Assembly: GCA_964504665.1 (NCBI GenBank)
Contig: CAZDEH010000020.1
Span: 1 to 17,531 of the forward strand
Direction: 5' to 3'
DNA: 17,531 bases
From: STC-54 sp964504665
GTDB taxonomy: Bacteria; Patescibacteriota; Microgenomatia; Daviesbacterales; UBA10151
Shown here: in pieces, positions 12,565 through 17,531 of the stretch
How the letters are laid out: every line of letters starts with the position of its first letter
Numbering within the stretch: position 1 is the stretch's first letter
Made by a program: the position numbers and the translations under genes
The notes under the pieces: model-generated
What the model saw: the letters and a program-made list of their open reading frames with translations, nothing else
Databases searched by the model: none
What the model was told of the DNA's origin: nothing

Positions 12565-14232
12565 CTATTGTGAAGGTGTTCTCGCAGCGCTACTTTCTAC
12601 CCCGGAGCTATTCATCACATACCCGTAAGTTCCCCAGGTACTGGAACCCAAGCTTTTCTTTAAAGTAATATCGAACTTAGCATTTGAAGGGGGGTTCGTA
12701 TCTACATTTAATTTTACTTTAATTTCTTGTCCTGTTGTAGTATATCCAGTAGCAGGGCTGATTGGTCCATGCCAACCTCCATTGAAATACACATAATAAT
12801 TTCCAGCTACAAAATTCCATCCACCTGCTGTTTTGTCTGCATTTGCATAAATTAAAACAAACCCTTTATTTGAATTAGCACTGGTCATTAAACTACTCAG
12901 GCAGTTTTGGCCGGTGACAGCAGTACAAGTAATTGGAGCAGAAGCATTATTAGTAAAAGCAGCTCCAACCAGAGCTATATTACTGCGTGAAACATTTTGA
13001 GAGATGGTTAAAGAGTTATACCAATTTAAGCCTGCAGGAGTTTCATCTGACCTTAAACCGCTCTTCCCATAACTACCAGAAGCTTGAGCTGGGGGATTAT
13101 CAGTAGTATTGGCACTAATTTTTAGCTCACCTAAAGTTGGGGGTTGGGGGGTAGGGGTAGGAGCAGTAACGCAGATAGGGATTGTTGTACCACATTTGGC
13201 CCCAAACCATTCCACTCCATCCTGGACCATCTGCCATTTAAAATTATAATTTCCCGGAGTGGTAGGAGCCCAGGCAGGAATGGTAAAAGAGGCATTACTA
13301 CCTGGTAAAATATTAGAGGGTAAGCTAACCCTGTTAAATCCTCCCCAAGTTATATTATCCTGAAGATCCTGAGAACCTAAACTGTAGGCAGCACCGGAAG
13401 TCCAGGTAGTAGTCCCGGTATTTTTCATGACGATAGAGGTAGTAAATGACTGTCCAGCAGTCAAACAGCCACTAGGGTTAGGGTAGGAAACACAGCTGGC
13501 ATTATTGCCGATGGTACCATAGATTTCCAGATGTGCCAGATCAAAATCAGGATTAACATTATTAAAGTCCGGATTAGAACTGGTACGTGGCATTGTTCCA
13601 TTAGCAGAACCGCCCGGTAAATAAGCCTGACCATAAAGAGGATCACCACCATTATCTTCTCCCCACACCTGTCTGCCTGGTATCCATAGCTCATCAGCAT
13701 ATGTATCTGCATCACCATTATCATTAGTCCGGGCAATCTCCAGATATAAGGTATCAGAAGGGTCAACTACCGGAGTGTCCGCAGGGAAGTTAATATTAAA
13801 ATCATAGTCACCATAACCGCCTCCATCTATAGTCAGGTTACTCACAGTTGCCAAAGTGGTCGCTCGGAGATTACTACCATCGGTTTTAAATAGCCTGGCA
13901 TTGACCTGTCCACCCACATTGCTAGCAGCAGTTCCAATCTTTATCCAGGTAAATTTAGCCCTAGTGATCCTGACTTTCCCTGAGTAATTTCTAAAAGCTC
14001 CTTTTAAGGCTTCTGAGACTTTAAAAGTCTGACCAGACCAATCACCGGTTCTTGAATGTTGATTATTAAACCAATTACCTCCTGAATAACCACAGGAGGT
14101 AGACATACGGAAGTGATTACCCTCAATTACACTCTCAGTAATAGCATCACACCCACCAGCATCAACACTGTAAGCTGTATGGATTGTATTGGGATTATAT
14201 AGATTATTATTTGCTATACCAGGATAAATCAA
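12565..14232 (-). CDS. main part of a secreted multidomain protein, separated from its signal peptide by TGA
   Basis: This is the downstream piece of a 740-codon frame running 14784 to 12565. The frame is open from 14502, just after the TGA at 14503-14505, but the first possible start codon is TTG at 14230-14232. Visible parts, numbered from that TTG, are a beta-rich region (about 60-240) with carbohydrate-binding or choice-of-anchor character, then an NBR1-type Ig-like domain (about 246-354). The Ig-like part has clear hallmarks: VMKNTGTTTWTSG, LPGSNASFTIPAWAP and QDGVEWFG. A Pro/Thr linker (355-366) and a last beta-rich domain (about 367-555) follow. No catalytic motif is seen. Without readthrough of the TGA this piece lacks a secretion signal and would be useless, so the gene is a recent pseudogene, a sequencing error or a readthrough product. 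Confidence 0.72.
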   Translation of the reverse strand: MIYPGIANNNLYNPNTIHTAYSVDAGGCDAITESVIEGNHFRMSTSCGYSGGNWFNNQHSRTGDWSGQTFKVSEALKGAFRNYSGKVRITRAKFTWIKIGTAASNVGGQVNARLFKTDGSNLRATTLATVSNLTIDGGGYGDYDFNINFPADTPVVDPSDTLYLEIARTNDNGDADTYADELWIPGRQVWGEDNGGDPLYGQAYLPGGSANGTMPRTSSNPDFNNVNPDFDLAHLEIYGTIGNNASCVSYPNPSGCLTAGQSFTTSIVMKNTGTTTWTSGAAYSLGSQDLQDNITWGGFNRVSLPSNILPGSNASFTIPAWAPTTPGNYNFKWQMVQDGVEWFGAKCGTTIPICVTAPTPTPQPPTLGELKISANTTDNPPAQASGSYGKSGLRSDETPAGLNWYNSLTISQNVSRSNIALVGAAFTNNASAPITCTAVTGQNCLSSLMTSANSNKGFVLIYANADKTAGGWNFVAGNYYVYFNGGWHGPISPATGYTTTGQEIKVKLNVDTNPPSNAKFDITLKKSLGSSTWGTYGYVMNSSGVESSAARTPSQ

Positions 14233-14502
14233 AAACTCTGAATTTAGGGTTGGTAGGGAAGGAGTAGACCCGGTGGTATAGCTATATTCCCAAACCCCGG
14301 TAAAAGGATCCCCACACCTAAAACCACTGTTGGGAGTTGTATCTTCATTAATGCCCCCATTACTACCTAATATTTTAATAGTATGTGTACTGCCAGCGTT
14401 GCCTGTATTGGTGGTTAGTCTATAAAAAGTCCGGCTGGTATCTTTAGGTCTATTAATTAAACTACGACCAGGTTCTCCACTGTCTACAAAAATTCTAATA
14501 GG

Positions 14503-14784
14503 TCAACCCCAAAAAGAACCATCTCGGGGACCATTAATAATAGTATCAAAGTTAGTGTTAGGAGGATAATTATTAGGGGGAACTGAACCAAAATAAGCTT
14601 TGCAGCTGCAGTTATGCCTGGTGCCATTAGGAGCAGTATAGATACCATCATTTCCAATAATCTTACCATTTTCCAGCCTACAGTCATCTTCTGCTTGAGC
14701 TGGAATAGGTAAGAACATTAGGGTAAATAATAATGCTAAATTAAATAATAATAAGAGGAAAAACTTGGATAAATAAACACCCAT
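14503..14784 (-). CDS. N-terminal piece (signal peptide) of the TGA-interrupted secreted protein
   Basis: A 93-codon frame with a textbook signal peptide (hydrophobic 8-26, AQA then cleavage before Glu32), followed by about 60 residues of a Cys-containing exported region. It stops at TGA after SFWG. The reading frame then continues without any stop for 646 codons into the Ig-like protein (552 nt separate the ATG and the TTG at 14232, a multiple of three), so both pieces are one gene. If the TGA were TGG the junction would read SFWG-W-PIRIFVD. ATG 14784 is supported by a promoter (TTGAAA, 17 bp, TAGAAT) ending 6 nt upstream. An AAGGA sits directly against the ATG, too close to be a normal Shine-Dalgarno site. 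Confidence 0.68.
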   Translation of the reverse strand: MGVYLSKFFLLLLFNLALLFTLMFLPIPAQAEDDCRLENGKIIGNDGIYTAPNGTRHNCSCKAYFGSVPPNNYPPNTNFDTIINGPRDGSFWG

Positions 14785-14790
14785 TCCTTC

Positions 14791-14819
14791 ATTCTAGAGG
14801 TAAAGTTAGCTTTTTTCAA
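14791..14819 (-). promoter_or_regulatory. promoter of the secreted-protein gene
   Basis: Minus-strand TTGAAA (14814-14819) and TAGAAT (14791-14796), 17 bp apart. The -10 ends 6 nt before ATG 14784, predicting transcription from the start codon itself. Confidence 0.65.
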
Positions 14820-14822
14820 TCT

Positions 14823-14836
14823 TCTGTTGCAACAGA
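14823..14836. promoter_or_regulatory. perfect 14-bp palindrome, candidate operator
   Basis: TCTGTTG-CAACAGA, a perfect dyad. It covers the -35 (TTGCAA, 14827-14832) of the arginine decarboxylase promoter and abuts the -35 of the divergent secreted-protein promoter, so one dimeric regulator could control both. Confidence 0.5.
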
Positions 14837-14856
14837 CCTTCAAGGCATGGTAGATT
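14827..14856 (+). promoter_or_regulatory. extended -10 promoter of the arginine decarboxylase gene
   Basis: TTGCAA (14827-14832), 18 bp, TAGATT (14851-14856) with TG at 14848-14849. The predicted start is near 14863, 2 nt before ATG 14865 and downstream of the alternative ATG 14847. Confidence 0.5.
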
Positions 14857-14864
14857 TTTATTAT

Positions 14865-15362
14865 ATGGAAATAAAAGTTGTTACAGGAGTAGGAAAGGGA
14901 AAGACTGCTTTATCATCATTTGATTGCGCTCTAAAAGATGCAGGTGTCTATAACTATAACCTGATCCACTTGTCTTCAATTATTCCTCCTAACTCTGTAG
15001 TAATTAAGGCAGACCATTATAATTCTCCGGCGGAAGAATATGGGTATAAATTATATATAGTAATGGCTCATATCAGCAGTAATGAATCAGATAAATATAT
15101 TGCTGCCGGTATAGGTTGGTATCAATTGGACGGAGATCATAAGGGCATGTTCTGTGAGCATTCTATTAAAGGGGGAACGATGAAAGAGGTTAAATCTAGA
15201 ATTAACCAAAAAATTAAGGATTCGTTGAGTGATTTATGCTCCTTTCGTGGCCTTAAATTTGATCCCAAAAAAGTTAATTCATCAATATCAGCGAGTCTTG
15301 TAGGGGTTCCTAATACTGATGTTCTTGTGGTAGCTGTTTATAAGTCTGAAGGTTGGGAATAA
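14865..15362 (+). CDS. pyruvoyl-dependent arginine decarboxylase
   Basis: Converts arginine to agmatine, the first step to polyamines or an acid-consuming reaction, using a pyruvoyl group made by self-cleavage. Sequence support: VTGVGKGKTALSSFDCAL (6-23), the cleavage segment NLIHLSSIIPP (32-42) where S37-S38 would split and S38 become pyruvoyl, and the CEHS region (97-100) supplying the conserved Glu98. The 165 aa from ATG 14865 equal the length of the Methanocaldococcus jannaschii enzyme. The frame also offers ATG 14847 (6 residues longer), but the extended -10 promoter lies between them, so I prefer 14865. No agmatinase, agmatine deiminase or spermidine synthase is nearby. It ends 6 bp from the convergent methyltransferase gene. 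Confidence 0.88.
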   Translation: MEIKVVTGVGKGKTALSSFDCALKDAGVYNYNLIHLSSIIPPNSVVIKADHYNSPAEEYGYKLYIVMAHISSNESDKYIAAGIGWYQLDGDHKGMFCEHSIKGGTMKEVKSRINQKIKDSLSDLCSFRGLKFDPKKVNSSISASLVGVPNTDVLVVAVYKSEGWE

Positions 15363-15368
15363 TCCAAT

Positions 15369-16277
15369 TTACTTTTTTATTCCCCAAGCAATATTAAGTG
15401 ATGGATAAACGAACCTAAAAAAAGGATGGGAACTTCGTAGATCACCCATTTCTTGTAAGGATGGAGCTAAAGCTGATTTTTTCAGAGTTTCTTCAAATTG
15501 TCCTTTTGTTAAAGCATTTTCAAACGCTTTAAAAGCATCATGTTTACAGAAATCTTTCATCCCCGCTTTTTCTGCCTCATCCAAATCTAGACCCTCCCTT
15601 TGAGCGCGTTCTAGAAAATTTTCAAAGCTTACAGCTCCTCTAATCTTGCCCTCAATTATACGACGTCGGAAGCCAGTTGACGGTAAAGGACGGGTATCAA
15701 CCACTACAAATAATCCACCTGGTTTTAAAATGCGATCGATCTCCATGGCACTTGCCTGCAACTTTTCCCAACTGGAGAGATGATGCCAGACATTAACAAT
15801 TGTGACTGCATCCATTGACTCGCTGGAGAGGGTTGTACCAGTTATATCTTCTTGTAAAAATTGAGTTGAACTTTTAAATCCGTTTCTATTGAATAATTTT
15901 TTAGCTTCATCAAGTGCTGGTCCTGATTGCTCTACCAAATAGAATCTACTTACCAAATGTGGTGCTATCGTATTAATCATGGTTGCTGTTTTAACTGTGT
16001 TTTGACCGTTTCCTGCTCCCAAATCAACCAATGTATATGAGTCATATTTGCTTGCATGTTGGCCTACTAGAGAAACCGCAGCTCCATAAACATAGGCTCT
16101 TTTTGGATCATCAAGTGTATATGCATACGCTCTCCATCTACCCTTTTGCCTTTTTTGATCATAAGGTGAAAGTAGCTCAAAAGGTATAAGAGCTCCTTCA
16201 TCCATATGCTTTTTATGGAAATTACTTTCTCTTTCAACAGCCCATTGTGGAGCTTCTTTTAAAATATCTGTTGCCAT
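15369..16277 (-). CDS. class I SAM-dependent methyltransferase
   Basis: The Rossmann-type methyltransferase motifs are in order (numbering from ATG 16286): motif I VDLGAGNGQN (87-96), the acidic end of strand 2 at E119 (LVEQSG), QEDI (145-148), motif IV-like VNVWHHL (164-170) and ILKPGGLFVVVD (186-197). The substrate is unknown; the C-terminal 100 residues are helical and charged and would form the substrate cap. There is no signal peptide. ATG 16286 is directly preceded by the -10 TTTACT (16287-16292), so I choose ATG 16277 (three codons later), 9 nt after that hexamer. It is divergent from the histidine kinase gene, with overlapping promoters. Fused or partner enzymes that could reveal the substrate are absent. 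Confidence 0.85.
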   Translation of the reverse strand: MATDILKEAPQWAVERESNFHKKHMDEGALIPFELLSPYDQKRQKGRWRAYAYTLDDPKRAYVYGAAVSLVGQHASKYDSYTLVDLGAGNGQNTVKTATMINTIAPHLVSRFYLVEQSGPALDEAKKLFNRNGFKSSTQFLQEDITGTTLSSESMDAVTIVNVWHHLSSWEKLQASAMEIDRILKPGGLFVVVDTRPLPSTGFRRRIIEGKIRGAVSFENFLERAQREGLDLDEAEKAGMKDFCKHDAFKAFENALTKGQFEETLKKSALAPSLQEMGDLRSSHPFFRFVYPSLNIAWGIKK

Positions 16278-16286
16278 AATGCTCAT

Positions 16287-16315
16287 AGTAAAACATAAGT
16301 TTAGAAAAATTACAA
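16287..16315 (-). promoter_or_regulatory. promoter of the methyltransferase gene
   Basis: Minus-strand TTGTAA (16310-16315), 17 bp, TTTACT (16287-16292) with an extended TG one base before it. It interleaves with the divergent kinase promoter. Confidence 0.5.
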
Positions 16316-16328
16316 TACCTGGTATAGT
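16300..16328 (+). promoter_or_regulatory. promoter of the histidine kinase gene
   Basis: TTTAGA (16300-16305), 17 bp, TATAGT (16323-16328) with extended TG at 16320-16321. The -10 ends 7 nt before GTG 16336. It overlaps the methyltransferase promoter base for base at 16300-16315. Confidence 0.5.
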
Positions 16329-16335
16329 AATTATT

Positions 16336-17531
16336 GTGGAGTATTTGAAGATAACGATTATCTTAACTGCAGCTTTTGCGAATTTCTCTCTAGGATTATT
16401 AGTGCTCCGTAAAAATTCTAAGAGTATCGTTAATTTGACCTTGGCAGGATTTGCCTGGACTTTTGCAATCTGGTCACTGACACTCTTTTTCTATGATTAT
16501 CCAGTGATTTTTAACAGTTTATTCTGGATAAAAGCCACCTACTTTATAGTAATTCTTGGAATTATCGGGTTTATCTATTATTTTGGATATATTTTTCCTG
16601 AAGGTAAAAAGCCTCCAATAATAGGGCAAGTTACATATGTTGCTTTTGCTATAGTGCTAATACTAAGTCTTATTTTCACTAATCAGTTTGTCAAAGATAT
16701 TGTTATCTCCGATGGATATAAACAGACACAACTTGGTCCAATCTATCCAGCTTTTATAATTTTTGATTCCATCTATGGTTTCTGGGGGCTGGGGATGTTA
16801 GTAAAAAAATATCTTAGTGCTAGAGGCAGAATAAAAGGGCAACTTAAATATATTTTTCTAGGGATAACTATGTTTATAGTTACTGTTTTAATATTAGATG
16901 CAATCATCCCTATGATGACTGGTAACTCCGACTATTTCTCCATAAGTACTTTTGGATCACTCTTTTTTGTAGGATTAACCTCTTATGCAGTGGTTAAGCA
17001 TCAACTACTTGATATTAGAGTCGCTATGCAAGAAGTTCTGGCTCATGTTTTAACTACAATAGTTGTTGGGATTATATCTTTTGCTGCAGCTGTAATCTAT
17101 TGGTTGATTAATGATGTACCCTTCAAGTATGGCGTTATCGTTGTGACTTTAGCTGTCGGAGCCTTATTATCATTATTTTTTAATAAAGTAGCAGTTTTAT
17201 CTAAACTAATTGTAAGTAATTTAATAAGACAGCCCTTCTACGATTTTGAAAAGACAGTTTTAGATATCGGCTTATCTCTTGCTTCCTCATTAGAACTGAG
17301 TAGATTAATAGATGCCGTTTGTCTCAGTCTAATTAAATATTTAGGAGTCGGGGATATAGCGGTATTATTTCATGCCATAGATTACAATAGTAAATACTTA
17401 TTTGAAGAGAATCATTATACTGTTAATAAACAGATTGGTTTTACTGAAGGTTTAATCTTTTTAGAGGATAATTTCCTGTTGTCCTATATTCGAAAGTATA
17501 AGAAGATGTTAGTTTTAGAAGAAATTGGTTT
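16336..17531 (+). CDS. 7TM-type sensor histidine kinase, N-terminal part (runs off the window)
   Basis: A frame open from GTG 16336 to the window end (398 codons plus 2 nt) with no stop. The first 260 or so residues form about seven or eight membrane segments. The last of these is followed by the family-typical junction GLTSYAVVKHQLLDIRVAMQ, as in sensor kinases with a histidine-kinase N-terminal 7TM region. Beyond the membrane part, from about residue 300, comes a cytoplasmic GAF-like region (ETVLDIGLSLASSLELSRL-like start). The His-phosphorylation and ATPase domains would lie past the end and are not seen, so kinase activity is inferred. GTG was chosen because an extended -10 ends 7 nt before it, with no Shine-Dalgarno site and no upstream ATG in frame. 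Confidence 0.8.
   Translation, partial: MEYLKITIILTAAFANFSLGLLVLRKNSKSIVNLTLAGFAWTFAIWSLTLFFYDYPVIFNSLFWIKATYFIVILGIIGFIYYFGYIFPEGKKPPIIGQVTYVAFAIVLILSLIFTNQFVKDIVISDGYKQTQLGPIYPAFIIFDSIYGFWGLGMLVKKYLSARGRIKGQLKYIFLGITMFIVTVLILDAIIPMMTGNSDYFSISTFGSLFFVGLTSYAVVKHQLLDIRVAMQEVLAHVLTTIVVGIISFAAAVIYWLINDVPFKYGVIVVTLAVGALLSLFFNKVAVLSKLIVSNLIRQPFYDFEKTVLDIGLSLASSLELSRLIDAVCLSLIKYLGVGDIAVLFHAIDYNSKYLFEENHYTVNKQIGFTEGLIFLEDNFLLSYIRKYKKMLVLEEIG

Noticed and set aside
13137..13172. G-rich tract as a G-quadruplex or repeat element
   Set aside because: It is the complement of the Pro/Thr codons of an ordinary inter-domain linker.
14230..14232. TTG as a true start codon of the Ig-like protein
   Set aside because: The frame is open 270 nt further upstream with protein-like sequence and joins the signal-peptide ORF in phase. 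There is no promoter or ribosome site at the TTG, and the protein would lack an export signal.
14503..14505. Selenocysteine codon
   Set aside because: No selenoprotein family match, no redox motif around the site, and no selenium genes are visible in the window.
14847..14849. ATG start of the arginine decarboxylase
   Set aside because: It lies upstream of the predicted transcription start and overlaps the extended -10; ATG 14865 gives the family length.
1..17531. CRISPR array, insertion sequence, prophage or defence island
   Set aside because: No regularly spaced repeats, transposase, integrase, phage structural or restriction genes were found. The content is housekeeping and envelope genes.

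Overview
The window looks like a low-GC, compact bacterial chromosome, most plausibly from the Patescibacteria/CPR (Microgenomates-like). This rests on gene content (short housekeeping proteins, RNHCP-domain proteins, a pyruvoyl-type arginine decarboxylase, a 7TM-type histidine kinase), on very tight gene packing and on the absence of clear Shine-Dalgarno sites. No rRNA or marker gene fixes the lineage, so this is inference. Ten Ns at 1393-1402 mark an assembly join.

Layout. 13-459 (-): uncharacterised cytoplasmic protein. 600-1316 (+): sugar-nucleotide nucleotidyltransferase. 1387-2594 (-): two ATGA-coupled envelope proteins, the promoter-distal one broken by the assembly gap. 2674-5057 (+): UlaG-like metallo-beta-lactamase-fold protein, replicative helicase DnaB, then a small HExxH (ImmA/IrrE-like) protein behind a perfect RNA-hairpin-capable palindrome. 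5081-5285 (-): tRNA-Leu(CAA) whose own leader carries a degraded copy of the tRNA 5' end. 5356-7361 (+): pepA and efp, ATGA-coupled; the efp product has Arg at the loop tip where many EF-Ps have a modified Lys. 7327-7782 (-): small membrane protein overlapping efp tail to tail. 7849-9124 (+): Lgt-like protein overlapping a DksA/TraR-type zinc-finger protein. 9129-10465 (-): two RNHCP-domain paralogues followed by a guanylate kinase. 10622-12559 (+) and 12565-14784 (-): two convergent large envelope/secreted proteins; the second is interrupted by one in-frame TGA. 14865-15362 (+): pyruvoyl-dependent arginine decarboxylase. 15369-16277 (-): SAM methyltransferase. 16336-17531 (+, runs off the end): N-terminal part of a 7TM sensor histidine kinase.

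The most consistent unusual signal is promoter placement. At nine gene starts a -10-like hexamer, several with a -35 hexamer exactly 17 bp upstream, ends only 5-9 nt before a start codon. The transcripts would therefore begin at or within a few bases of the start codon (leaderless mRNAs), and no convincing Shine-Dalgarno site is seen at these starts. This pattern also helps choose several start codons. No CRISPR array, insertion sequence, prophage or defence cluster is visible. The longest non-coding stretches are 5058-5355, which holds the tRNA, its relic and divergent promoters, then 10466-10621 and 460-599; all are mostly promoter sequence.
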